Source of the DNA: an uncultured Butyrivibrio sp.
GTDB taxonomy: Bacteria > Bacillota > Clostridia > Lachnospirales > Lachnospiraceae
DNA: 7,113 nt
Direction: 5' to 3'
Assembly: GCA_947169985.1 (NCBI GenBank)
Contig: CAMVRW010000123.1
Coordinates: 1-7,113, forward strand
Shown: piece after piece, positions 1-6,763 of the stretch
Numbering within the stretch: the stretch's first letter is position 1
Layout of the letters: every line of letters begins with the position of its first letter
Translations under genes and position numbers: made by a program
Notes under the pieces: model-generated
The model's database searches: none
What the model was told of the DNA's origin: nothing
What the model saw: the letters and a program-made list of their open reading frames with translations, nothing else

Positions 1-361
1 GTGTGATTGCTCCGAATTTGCAGGAGCTAAGGCAGGCCTTCCCCATACAGAAACGGCAGTTATCAGTTACGGAATAAGCTGAGATAGGACACTCATCACA
101 GGCAGGATCAATAACCTGAACTATGTTTGTTGATCCCGGGTTGTAAGATGGAGCCTTGGCCTGTGCCAGCTTGATCCTCTGTCTTACAATCTCGCGCTCC
201 TTATATACGCAGCAACGGTACTCAGGCTTAGGGCCTGGTATCATCTTAAGCACAAGCTCTTCGATGTGATCCTGATCGTTTTCTCCATTCCACTCCAGTC
301 TGCACACCTCTTCCATGATCTTGTGCTTAAAGCTGTTCATACTTGCATCATTTGTTACCAT
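1..361 (-). CDS. Monomeric [FeFe] hydrogenase-like iron-sulfur protein, N-terminal part (cut by window edge)
   Basis: Starts with ATG at 361 and stays open for 120 codons to the window edge, so the C-terminal part is missing. The visible part carries an IPGPKPEYRCCVYKERE stretch (residues 41-57), a CxxC at 88-91 (CDEC) and a CX2CX4CX3C cluster at 102, 105, 110 and 114 followed by KFGAI. This arrangement is what I recognise as the N-terminus of clostridial monomeric (group B-type) [FeFe] hydrogenases, where it precedes ferredoxin-like 4Fe-4S domains and the H-cluster domain. The H-cluster motifs lie outside the window, so catalytic identity cannot be confirmed, and another iron-sulfur oxidoreductase sharing this domain is possible. 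No signal peptide is visible, so it is probably cytosolic. AGGAG at 369-373, 7 bases before the ATG, sets the start and lies inside the end of the upstream ATPase gene. That gene's stop ends one base before this ATG, implying translational coupling with the ABC transporter. Confidence 0.8.
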   Translation of the reverse strand, partial: MVTNDASMNSFKHKIMEEVCRLEWNGENDQDHIEELVLKMIPGPKPEYRCCVYKEREIVRQRIKLAQAKAPSYNPGSTNIVQVIDPACDECPISAYSVTDNCRFCMGKACLSSCKFGAIT

Positions 362-362
362 T

Positions 363-962
363 TTAAATCTCCTTACATTGTGTTTCTAAGTTTATTGTTC
401 TGGCAAATTCCAAGCCTGTGGTGTCATGGGCCGTTATCACCAGAGCACCTGATCCCTGCTTATCGCGGATATAGGCGATTGCCTTTGTTTTTGACTCTTC
501 ATCTAGTCCCGTAAAGGGCTCATCCATTATCAGGATGTCGCTTGGTATGGCGCAGGCTCTCACTATTGCCACCCGGCGTCTTTGTCCTCCCGACAGCTCT
601 TTTACCGGTTTAAAAAGAGCTTCTTCCGGAAGGAGCTGCTTAAGCTCTTCGATGACTGTTGCTCTGAAGACCTTTTTACTGACCATAGTCACGTTGGTGA
701 CTGCATCAAAGTCTTCGCAAAGTCTGTCCTCCTGAAAAACTGTTCCGGAGTTAATGAAGGGATACTTATAATCCCCAAGGAGCTTCACTGTTCCACTGTC
801 AGGCTCATCCAGTCCCAGGATCAGCCTAAGGAGTGTTGTCTTTCCACAGCCCGAAGGCCCTGTGATCACATAGCTGTGCTCCTCTTCTATATTCAGATTG
901 AAATTATTCAGGACATTTCTGCCATCAAAGGACTTGCAGACATCCTTAACCTCTATTGTCAT
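363..962 (-). CDS. ABC transporter ATP-binding protein (nitrate/sulfonate/taurine type), short form
   Basis: Nucleotide-binding subunit of an importer, cytosolic and membrane-associated, powering the permease encoded just upstream. All ABC ATPase motifs are present in order: Walker A GPSGCGKTT (residues 35-43), Q-loop Gln77 (FQEDRL), signature LSGGQRRR (123-130), Walker B ILIMDEP (143-149) with D-loop GLDE (152-155), and switch histidine His179 (ITAHD). It should therefore be active. At 199 residues it is shorter than the roughly 240-260 of SsuB/TauB-type proteins. It ends about 20 residues after the switch histidine, so the C-terminal helical extension is missing. The next gene's ribosome binding site sits in this gene's end, which suggests the short form is natural and not a recent truncation. 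The ATG overlaps the permease stop by 4 bases (ATGA at 959-962). A weak GGAA at 971-974 is the only ribosome site, so expression likely depends on coupling. The substrate cannot be read from this subunit. Confidence 0.93.
   Translation of the reverse strand: MTIEVKDVCKSFDGRNVLNNFNLNIEEEHSYVITGPSGCGKTTLLRLILGLDEPDSGTVKLLGDYKYPFINSGTVFQEDRLCEDFDAVTNVTMVSKKVFRATVIEELKQLLPEEALFKPVKELSGGQRRRVAIVRACAIPSDILIMDEPFTGLDEESKTKAIAYIRDKQGSGALVITAHDTTGLEFARTINLETQCKEI
369..373 (-). promoter_or_regulatory. Ribosome binding site of the hydrogenase-like gene
   Basis: AGGAG on the minus strand, 7 bases upstream of the ATG at 361. It is embedded in the last codons of the ATPase gene, so ribosomes finishing the ATPase end on top of the next start. 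It fixes the start of the truncated gene. Confidence 0.8.
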
Positions 963-1696
963 AAAACAAATTCCAATACTATGTTCAGTAATTTCTCACA
1001 CACAAAGGCTATGAGCACCACAACTATGGTCCAGGCAAAAAGCTCGCCGGTTTCAAGGTAGACCTTTGAAAGGTATAAGCCGTTTCCTATTGTGTGAAGG
1101 GGCTGTCCGATAACCTCGGCAGCAATTCCGCTCTTAAAACTCATGCCGATTGCCAGCTTAAAGGCGCTCTTCCAAAAAGGCTTAAGCTGAGGCAGATAAA
1201 TAAATCTTACTGCCCGATCCCCCGGCATTCTGAAGACCTTTGCCATCTCCAGGAGCTTAACATCAGTGCTCTTTAAGCCCTCAAGAGTATTCATGTACAG
1301 GATAGGGAAAACCACCACTGCGCATATAACTGTGGAAATGCCCTTATTTCCAAACCATATCAGCAAAAGAATTACAAAGCTGGCCACAGGAACCGACTTA
1401 AGTGTGATCACTATGGGTTTTAAAAAATCCTCTATCACATAATTCTTATATGCTGCGTAGGAAAGCAGTATTCCAATTACTGATCCAATAAGAAAACCAA
1501 GAAGGATCCTGCCTGTAGTCTCACCTACACTGGTCCAAAACTCAGAGGTTCCGGCCAGAGCAGCCAGTGCCTTTACTGTTTCTAAAGGTCCCGCCAGTAG
1601 TATCTTATTATGTACAATGATCGCCACCAGCTGCCATATAAGCAGCCATGCTACGATAGGGATTACTCGCTTAACGACTTTTTGCATCCGTTTCAT
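959..1696 (-). CDS. ABC transporter permease (BPD_transp_1, SsuC/TauC-like)
   Basis: Integral membrane subunit of the importer, 245 residues from the first ATG. Hydrophobic segments lie near residues 11-28, 62-83, 94-115, 119-137, about 178-196 and 219-240, consistent with six helices. The cytoplasmic coupling loop that docks on the ATPase is clear: E150-M-A followed by Gly159 and Leu-Pro at 168-169, the EAA-type motif of binding-protein-dependent permeases. The first ATG (1694-1696) overlaps the binding-protein stop in an ATGA. However, the best ribosome site, GAGGG at 1697-1701, touches that ATG with no spacer, whereas it lies 9 bases before a second ATG at 1685-1687 (Met4). The true protein may therefore be 242 residues. 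The stop overlaps the ATPase start by 4 bases. The family handles nitrate, sulfonates, taurine, bicarbonate and thiamine-precursor pyrimidines, and the substrate here is not identifiable. Confidence 0.93.
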   Translation of the reverse strand: MKRMQKVVKRVIPIVAWLLIWQLVAIIVHNKILLAGPLETVKALAALAGTSEFWTSVGETTGRILLGFLIGSVIGILLSYAAYKNYVIEDFLKPIVITLKSVPVASFVILLLIWFGNKGISTVICAVVVFPILYMNTLEGLKSTDVKLLEMAKVFRMPGDRAVRFIYLPQLKPFWKSAFKLAIGMSFKSGIAAEVIGQPLHTIGNGLYLSKVYLETGELFAWTIVVVLIAFVCEKLLNIVLEFVL

Positions 1697-2706
1697 CCCT
1701 CGTAGTAGAAATCATCTCCGGGAAGTGATCCTCCCACGGACTTAGGATCCTGTTCAAACAGTACCTTGAGATATCCAGCAAGGTTTTCCTTGATCTGAGA
1801 TCCTGATATGCAAACAACGTTGCAGTTTGGAATAGCCTTTACTGCAAGTGGCTCCTTGGCTATGATTCCCTGTGATACCACCAGCTTAGCAGTGGTCTCC
1901 ACATCATTTACAGCCTTATCTGCGCTCTCTTTGTGTGCATCTATAAATGCATCAACTGCAGCCTTATGCTCCTTAAGGAACTTATTAGATACAACAGTGA
2001 CTCCTGTTACTATCTTGCTGTCTGTATTGACTTTTGCCCACTCATCATCCAGTGAAAATGCGATCTTCAAGCCTTCAGTCTGGGCAAGTGCTGCTGTGAC
2101 AAAGGGCTGAGGAAGAATCGCAACCGCATTAGGATCAGCGGCAAATATGGAAACTATCTCTGTTGGCTCTGACTTAAACTGGATATCACAGTCAGTTACG
2201 CCATTCTCCTGAAGCAGATATCTTACAGTGTATTCAGGTGTAGCTCCCTGGCCTGTCATATAGACTGTCTTTCCGGAAAGGTCTGCCACAGTCTTGATGG
2301 CCTCATCTCCTGACAGACAGTTCAAAACTCCCAATGTGTTGATGTCTATTACTGAAACTCCGCCTTCAACTTTATTGTTCATGACAGCTGCCACGTTTGA
2401 AGGAACAAGGCCAATATCTACGGTACCTGCTACCATTGCTGCCATGACGTCTGACCCTTGAGTATACATTGTAAACTCCAGATCAAGGCTTGGGTCTCCC
2501 AGCTCCGTGTCAGCTATAAGGTTCACAATTCCTATGGTGGTTGCTCCCTTTAAAGCTGCAACTCTTATCTTGGTGTTATCAGTTTTCCCGGCTGCTCCAC
2601 ATCCTGTAAGAGCACTTGCTACTGTTCCAAGTACCATAGCCAGGATAAGCACCAGGGCAACAACTGAAAGTGTCTTCTTAAACTTTTTTGAAACCAATTG
2701 CATCAC
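1693..2706 (-). CDS. ABC transporter substrate-binding lipoprotein (NMT1/SsuA/TauA-like)
   Basis: Extracytoplasmic solute receptor of the importer, 337 residues. A lysine-rich N-terminus (SKKFKK, residues 6-11) and a hydrophobic run at about 13-33 end in a lipobox LTGC, with Cys36 the predicted lipidated residue. The mature part begins with IRVAALKGATTIGIVN. It also has GSDVMAAMVAGTVDIGLVPSN and a VADLSGKTVYM segment, the layout of type 2 periplasmic-binding folds of the NMT1/THI5-SsuA group. Four further cysteines occur in the exported part (130, 173, 295, 299; the last two as CNVVC), unusual for a simple anion or amine receptor. The start is GTG at 2704-2706 directly followed by ATG at 2701-2703. 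GGAG at 2716-2719 is 9 bases from the GTG and 12 from the ATG, favouring the GTG slightly. The gene follows larB by 21 bases and its stop overlaps the permease start. Ligand unknown: databases often label such proteins nitrate/sulfonate/bicarbonate, which the sequence does not establish. Confidence 0.92.
   Translation of the reverse strand: MMQLVSKKFKKTLSVVALVLILAMVLGTVASALTGCGAAGKTDNTKIRVAALKGATTIGIVNLIADTELGDPSLDLEFTMYTQGSDVMAAMVAGTVDIGLVPSNVAAVMNNKVEGGVSVIDINTLGVLNCLSGDEAIKTVADLSGKTVYMTGQGATPEYTVRYLLQENGVTDCDIQFKSEPTEIVSIFAADPNAVAILPQPFVTAALAQTEGLKIAFSLDDEWAKVNTDSKIVTGVTVVSNKFLKEHKAAVDAFIDAHKESADKAVNDVETTAKLVVSQGIIAKEPLAVKAIPNCNVVCISGSQIKENLAGYLKVLFEQDPKSVGGSLPGDDFYYEG
1697..1701 (-). promoter_or_regulatory. 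Ribosome binding site deciding the permease start
   Basis: GAGGG on the minus strand lies immediately against the ATG at 1694-1696 (spacing 0) but 9 bases before the ATG at 1685-1687. The usual spacing favours the second ATG. The first can still be used by re-initiation at the overlapping stop codon (TGA at 1693-1695). Confidence 0.55.
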
Positions 2707-2715
2707 TAACTATTA

Positions 2716-2719
2716 CTCC
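2716..2719 (-). promoter_or_regulatory. Ribosome binding site of the substrate-binding protein gene
   Basis: GGAG on the minus strand in the 21-base gap after larB. Spacing is 9 bases to the GTG at 2704-2706 and 12 bases to the adjacent ATG, so the GTG is the better supported start, although both are in frame and differ by one residue. Confidence 0.6.
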
Positions 2720-2727
2720 ATTCTCTC

Positions 2728-3573
2728 TCAATTCCGGTTGATCATGCTCGCCAAAAATCCGGCTCCAAAGCCATTGTCAATATTCACGACGCTCACTCCG
2801 CTGGCACAGGAATTCAGCATGGATAAAAGAGCTGATATCCCTCCAAAGGATGCTCCATAGCCCACAGAGGTCGGAACTGCAATAACAGGACAGTCTGCAA
2901 TGCCACCTATTACGCTGGCAAGAGCTCCCTCCATACCTGCAATGGCTACTATCGTCTTAGCAGTCATGATCTCATCCATGGCTTCCTTGTTAAAGAGCCT
3001 GTGAATGCCTGCAACCCCTATGTCGTATAGCCTGACCACTTTGTTCCCATAGAACTCAGCTGTAATTGCAGCCTCTTCCGCCACAGGAATATCACTGGTT
3101 CCGCCTGTTGCTATGACTATCTTGCCCTTAAGCTCAGATAAGGATTCTTTGAAAATCTCTTTGTATTCGCCATAGCTAAGGTAGGTGTCAGATCCGGAAA
3201 AGAGCTTTTCACCTGAAAAATCCTTTCCCAGAGCAATTCCAATCCGGGACATCTCATCATAGACAAAACCGCGGGAGATCTCTGTCTTATTTTGGGCATA
3301 GAAATCCACTTTATCCTTGGACATTCTGGTTATCAAAACCCTTCCCTGTCCATGCGATAAAAAGTTCTCAGCTATGCTCAGAATCTGATCCGGGGTCTTA
3401 CCCTCGCCGTAGATAACCTCAGGCTTTCCCTGACGAAGGGCTCTGTGATGATCAGGCCGTGCAAATCCCATGTCTTCAAAGGGTGCTTCCTTTAGCTTAA
3501 GCACCGCCTCATCTATAGATATGCTTCCCTCCTGAACAGAGGAAAGTAGCTTTTTGATGTCTTTTTCTTCCAT
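2728..3573 (-). CDS. larB: LarB, nickel-pincer cofactor biosynthesis (pyridinium-3,5-biscarboxylic acid mononucleotide synthase)
   Basis: LarB carboxylates and hydrolyses nicotinic acid adenine dinucleotide to pyridinium-3,5-biscarboxylic acid mononucleotide. This is the first step towards the nickel-pincer nucleotide used by lactate racemase and relatives; LarE adds sulfur and LarC nickel. The N-terminal domain has the family segment RALRQGKPEVIYGEGKT (44-60). The PurE-like C-terminal domain carries TGGTSDIPVAEEAA (156-169), AGMEGA (212-217), PTSVGYGASFGG (234-245) and NSCASGVSVVNIDNGFGAG (about 254-272). Cys256 corresponds, as I recall the LarB structural work, to the cysteine that forms a covalent adduct with the pyridine ring. 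At 281 residues it exceeds the roughly 245-260 usual for the family, the excess apparently being an insert at about residues 116-147. ATG at 3573 is preceded by AGGGTGA (3583-3589), spacing 9. It heads the tight operon with the importer and hydrogenase, and no larC, larE or larA is in the window. Confidence 0.93.
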   Translation of the reverse strand: MEEKDIKKLLSSVQEGSISIDEAVLKLKEAPFEDMGFARPDHHRALRQGKPEVIYGEGKTPDQILSIAENFLSHGQGRVLITRMSKDKVDFYAQNKTEISRGFVYDEMSRIGIALGKDFSGEKLFSGSDTYLSYGEYKEIFKESLSELKGKIVIATGGTSDIPVAEEAAITAEFYGNKVVRLYDIGVAGIHRLFNKEAMDEIMTAKTIVAIAGMEGALASVIGGIADCPVIAVPTSVGYGASFGGISALLSMLNSCASGVSVVNIDNGFGAGFLASMINRN

Positions 3574-3622
3574 AGAACACAGTCACCCTATAATATCAAA
3601 CAAGCATATTAACCTAATTTAG

Positions 3623-3652
3623 ATTTTAACATAAATAGGGAAAGTGTGCTAA
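3623..3652 (-). promoter_or_regulatory. Candidate sigma-A promoter for the larB operon
   Basis: In the 102-base AT-rich gap between hemW and larB the minus strand reads TTAGCA (3647-3652), an 18-base spacer, then TAAAAT (3623-3628) with an upstream TG at 3630-3631 (extended -10). This predicts a transcript start near 3616 and a leader of about 43 bases before larB. The -35 matches consensus at 4 of 6 positions and the -10 at 5 of 6. No rho-independent terminator for lepA-hemW is visible in the same gap, so some read-through is possible. Confidence 0.5.
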
Positions 3653-3675
3653 TAATTTCACAATTTAATAAATAT

Positions 3676-4875
3676 TTAAAGAATAAATTCAGCCATGACG
3701 GTGTTGCTCACATCAAGGCCCTTGTCTGTGAGGCGAAGGTATGTGTTTTCCACGCTCTCACGGCCGGCTTCTGACCGGCGGTACTCTAAAAGCCCCAGCC
3801 CGGCATATTTATCGATTACCTCGCCATAAATCTCCCAAATGTCCCTGCCAAACTGTCGTTTAAATTCCTCAATGCTGACGCCTTCTACCAGGCGAAGCCC
3901 CAGGAACATGAATTCTTCCATTTGCGCTTCAGGGGAAAGAACCTCACGGTCAACTTTAGACATTTGCGCGTCCACATAGAGATGTATGTCTCTTACATTG
4001 CTCCAGCGCACATTATCTACCATTGAGGCTGCACCTATGCCAAGACCAAGGTAGTTCCCACGTTTCCAGTAAACCTTATTGTGGAAGCATTCATATTTCG
4101 GATCATCCTGTTCCCCAAGGGCATAATTTGAAATCTCATAGCGGTGATAGCCGGATCTTGCCAGTATCTCTTTTGTCTCGTGATACATGGCACGGTCGGT
4201 GTCCTCATCAGGAAGGTCCAGCTCCATGTCGTAAAAAGGTGTTCCCTCCTCAAGGATCAGACTATAGGCCGAAATATGCTCTGGCTTCAGGGAAAGGACC
4301 TTCTCAAGAGTCCGTATATATGACTCCAGGCTCTGCCCTGGAAGGGCGCTCATCACGTCCACGTTGATATTGTCAAAGCCGGCCTTTCTGGCATTTTCGA
4401 AGGTTTCAAGGAACATAGCGCCGGTATGGGCCCTGCCAAGCACCTTAAGTTCCGCATCATCAAGGGACTGAGCTCCGATGCTGAGCCTGTTAAAGCCTGC
4501 TTTTTTAAAAGAAACAAGCTTATCATATATGGCTGATGCCGGATTTACTTCTATGCTGATCTCGCACTGCGGGTCAAGGTCAAATTCGGTCTTTATAGCC
4601 TTCAGGGTGTCACATATCTTTTCCGCCTCCACAAAGGAAGGTGTTCCTCCGCCAAAGAATATGGACTTCACCAAAGGATTGCCGCTCATAGCCTGTCCAT
4701 CTTTACCTGCCGAATTCCCGTTAAGCTCTTTAGCCGCCAGCATTATCTCCTTCTTCAGCGCTGCAAAGTAGGTCTCCACCACATCTTTTTTTGCATAAAA
4801 GGAAAGGAAGTCGCAATAATTGCACTTCCTTACACAAAACGGTATATGTACATAAATTGAGAGGTCTTTACTCAT
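3676..4875 (-). CDS. hemW: HemW, radical SAM heme chaperone (HemN-like, not coproporphyrinogen oxidase)
   Basis: Cytosolic radical S-adenosylmethionine family protein thought to bind heme and deliver it to target proteins. The cluster motif C14-X3-C18-X2-C21 in HIPFCVRKCNYCDF and the SAM-binding GGGTPS (75-80) are intact. The heme-binding signature of HemW, HNxxYW, is present at 265-270 (HNKVYW). Phe rather than a further Cys follows CD, distinguishing it from true oxygen-independent coproporphyrinogen III oxidase (HemN), whose motif has a fourth cysteine. The C-terminus (LTDKGLDVSNTVMAEFIL) is the family's usual ending. Length, 399 residues, is slightly above the 375-385 typical, with a small hydrophilic insert near residues 52-66. 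The start ATG is preceded by AAGGTGG at 4883-4889, and the gene follows lepA by 17 bases, a classic Firmicutes pair. Its third position looks somewhat richer in G and C than its neighbours. Older annotation often names this family hemN. Confidence 0.95.
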   Translation of the reverse strand: MSKDLSIYVHIPFCVRKCNYCDFLSFYAKKDVVETYFAALKKEIMLAAKELNGNSAGKDGQAMSGNPLVKSIFFGGGTPSFVEAEKICDTLKAIKTEFDLDPQCEISIEVNPASAIYDKLVSFKKAGFNRLSIGAQSLDDAELKVLGRAHTGAMFLETFENARKAGFDNINVDVMSALPGQSLESYIRTLEKVLSLKPEHISAYSLILEEGTPFYDMELDLPDEDTDRAMYHETKEILARSGYHRYEISNYALGEQDDPKYECFHNKVYWKRGNYLGLGIGAASMVDNVRWSNVRDIHLYVDAQMSKVDREVLSPEAQMEEFMFLGLRLVEGVSIEEFKRQFGRDIWEIYGEVIDKYAGLGLLEYRRSEAGRESVENTYLRLTDKGLDVSNTVMAEFIL

Positions 4876-4892
4876 TTTTGTACCACCTTAGA

Positions 4893-6701
4893 TCAGTCTG
4901 CATTGTCAAGCTTAAGGACACTTAAGAATGCGGACTGTGGCACCTCTACATTTCCGATCTGGCGCATCTTCTTTTTGCCTTCCTTCTGCTTCTCAAGGAG
5001 CTTCTTCTTACGGGTGATATCACCACCGTAGCACTTGGCAAGAACGTCCTTTCTATAGGCCTTTACAGTTTCTCTGGCTATTACTTTACCGCCAACTGAA
5101 GCCTGAATAGGTATCTCAAACAGATGCCTTGGGATCTCCTCCTTAAGCTTCTCGCACATCTTTCTGCCGCGCTCGTAAGCTCCGTCCTTATGGACGATAA
5201 AGGAAAGGGCATCCACTTCCTCCCTGTTGATAAGGATATCCAGCTTTACAAGGTCTGACTTCTCATAGCCTTTGAGCTCGTAGTCAAAAGAGGCGTATCC
5301 CCTTGAACGTGACTTAAGGGCATCAAAGAAATCATAGATGATCTCATTAAGCGGAAGCTCATACTTAAGGATAGCTCTGGTCTGCTCTATATAATCAGTA
5401 CTTAAATACTTTCCTCTTCTCTCCTGGCAAAGCTGCATAATGGCACCAACGTAATCTGTGGTCACCATGATCTCACCGTTAACGATAGGCTCTTCCATGT
5501 AGTCGATCTCTGAAGGATCAGGAAGGTTTGTAGGATTGGTCAGATCAAAGACCTCTCCGTCAGTCTTATGAACCTTATATACAACGGAAGGAGCTGTGGT
5601 AACCAGGTTCAGGTCATACTCCCTCTCAAGTCTCTCCTGTACAACCTCAAGATGAAGAAGCCCAAGGAAACCTGCCCTGAATCCAAATCCAAGAGCCTGT
5701 GAAGTCTCCGGCTCATAGAACAAAGATGCATCGTTGAGCTGGAGCTTTTCCAGAGCATCACGAAGGTCTGAATAATGAGCGGAATCTGCTGGATAGAGGC
5801 CGCAGTAAACCATAGGCATAACCTTTTTATATCCCGGAAGGGCTGCCTCACAGGGTCTTGCAGAATCTGTTACTGTATCGCCGACTCTTGTATCCTGAAT
5901 GTTCTTGATGGATGCTGTGAAATATCCTACATCTCCTGCTGTAAGCTCATCCCCTGGAACAAATCTTCCGGGAGCAAAGTATCCAACCTCAACAACCTCA
6001 GCCTCAGCAGATGTGGCCATGAACTGAACCTTCATGCCCTTTCTGATTACGCCGTCACGAACTCTTACAAATACGATAACTCCTCTGTAGGAATCATAGA
6101 TACTGTCAAAGATAAGGGCCTTAAGAGGGGCTGTAGCATCTCCTTCAGGAGCAGGGATCCTGTGAACCACTGCCTCAAGGACATCCTCGATGTTGATTCC
6201 ATTCTTGGCGGAGATAAGTGGCGCATCCTGAGCCTCAATACCTATAACATCCTCAATCTCGTCCTTGACCTCCTGGGGCATAGCGCTGGGAAGGTCTATC
6301 TTATTGATAACAGGGAATACATCCAGGTCATGATCCAGTGCCATATATACGTTGGCAAGGGTCTGGGCCTCTACTCCCTGTGTTGCATCAACAACAAGGA
6401 TTGCACCATCACAGGCTGCAAGACTTCTTGAAACCTCATATCCAAAGTCTACGTGACCGGGAGTATCTATCATATTGAAGGTATACTCTTCACCATCCTT
6501 AGCCTTATAGATCATTCTTACTGCCTGAGACTTAATGGTGATTCCTCTCTCACGCTCAATGTCCATATTGTCCAGAACCTGGTTCTGCATTTCCCTTAAG
6601 GTGAGAACTCCGGTCTTCTCTATCATTCGGTCTGCAAGAGTTGACTTACCATGATCGATATGTGCAACTATGCAAAAATTTCTAATCTTACTCTGATCCA
6701 C
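4893..6701 (-). CDS. lepA: Elongation factor 4 (LepA), ribosome-associated translational GTPase
   Basis: LepA binds ribosomes, can back-translocate tRNAs and assists translation or subunit assembly under stress. GTPase motifs are complete: G1 AHIDHGKST (13-21), the RERGITI switch I segment (50-56), G3 DTPGHVDF (79-86), G4 NKID (133-136) and G5 SAK (164-166). EF-G-like domains II, III and V follow. The LepA-specific C-terminal domain ends in a basic [20 protein letters not shown] segment followed by [11 protein letters not shown]. The 602-residue length is normal. The start is GTG at 6699-6701, supported by AGAGGA at 6709-6714 with a 7-base spacer and by the family N-terminus ([16 protein letters not shown]) beginning right after it. 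It is first in the lepA-hemW transcript, driven by the extended -10 promoter just upstream and divergent from rpsT. Confidence 0.98.
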   Translation of the reverse strand: MDQSKIRNFCIVAHIDHGKSTLADRMIEKTGVLTLREMQNQVLDNMDIERERGITIKSQAVRMIYKAKDGEEYTFNMIDTPGHVDFGYEVSRSLAACDGAILVVDATQGVEAQTLANVYMALDHDLDVFPVINKIDLPSAMPQEVKDEIEDVIGIEAQDAPLISAKNGINIEDVLEAVVHRIPAPEGDATAPLKALIFDSIYDSYRGVIVFVRVRDGVIRKGMKVQFMATSAEAEVVEVGYFAPGRFVPGDELTAGDVGYFTASIKNIQDTRVGDTVTDSARPCEAALPGYKKVMPMVYCGLYPADSAHYSDLRDALEKLQLNDASLFYEPETSQALGFGFRAGFLGLLHLEVVQERLEREYDLNLVTTAPSVVYKVHKTDGEVFDLTNPTNLPDPSEIDYMEEPIVNGEIMVTTDYVGAIMQLCQERRGKYLSTDYIEQTRAILKYELPLNEIIYDFFDALKSRSRGYASFDYELKGYEKSDLVKLDILINREEVDALSFIVHKDGAYERGRKMCEKLKEEIPRHLFEIPIQASVGGKVIARETVKAYRKDVLAKCYGGDITRKKKLLEKQKEGKKKMRQIGNVEVPQSAFLSVLKLDNAD

Positions 6702-6708
6702 TGTAAAT

Positions 6709-6714
6709 TCCTCT
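6709..6714 (-). promoter_or_regulatory. Ribosome binding site selecting the GTG start of lepA
   Basis: AGAGGA on the minus strand, 7 bases before the GTG at 6699-6701. It supports GTG initiation. No in-frame ATG lies between it and the conserved G1 motif. Confidence 0.75.
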
Positions 6715-6746
6715 ATAATTTCATATAATAAAAATGTGTACGCTGA

Positions 6747-6755
6747 ATTATAACA
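6747..6755 (-). promoter_or_regulatory. Extended -10 promoter of lepA-hemW
   Basis: The minus strand reads TGTTATAAT: a perfect TATAAT (6747-6752) with the TG of an extended -10 element (6754-6755). The expected -35 area, about 6770-6775, has no good TTGACA match, which extended -10 promoters tolerate. The predicted start near 6740 gives a leader of about 38 bases to the lepA GTG. Confidence 0.6.
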
Positions 6756-6763
6756 TATTTCTA

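Noticed and set aside
582..1061. Open plus-strand frame of 159 codons across the ATPase and permease genes
   Set aside because: It is antisense to two genes with intact motifs and spans their overlap, so it is a reading-frame shadow.
3644..3660. Short GTG/CAC pairing in the hemW-larB gap, considered as a terminator of lepA-hemW
   Set aside because: Only 3-4 base pairs, AT-rich, and no T-run after it on the minus strand.
3763..3779. GCCGG / CCGGC inverted repeat near the end of hemW, considered as a terminator
   Set aside because: The stem is only 5 base pairs, inside the coding region, with no T-run on either strand.
3676..4875. Oxygen-independent coproporphyrinogen III oxidase (HemN) as the name for this gene
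   Set aside because: The three-cysteine CX3CX2C motif followed by DF, the HNxxYW heme-binding motif and the position after lepA all indicate HemW.
5775..6431. Open plus-strand frame of 218 codons opposite lepA
   Set aside because: It lies wholly antisense to the highly conserved lepA, its translation resembles no family I know, and it has no convincing ribosome site.
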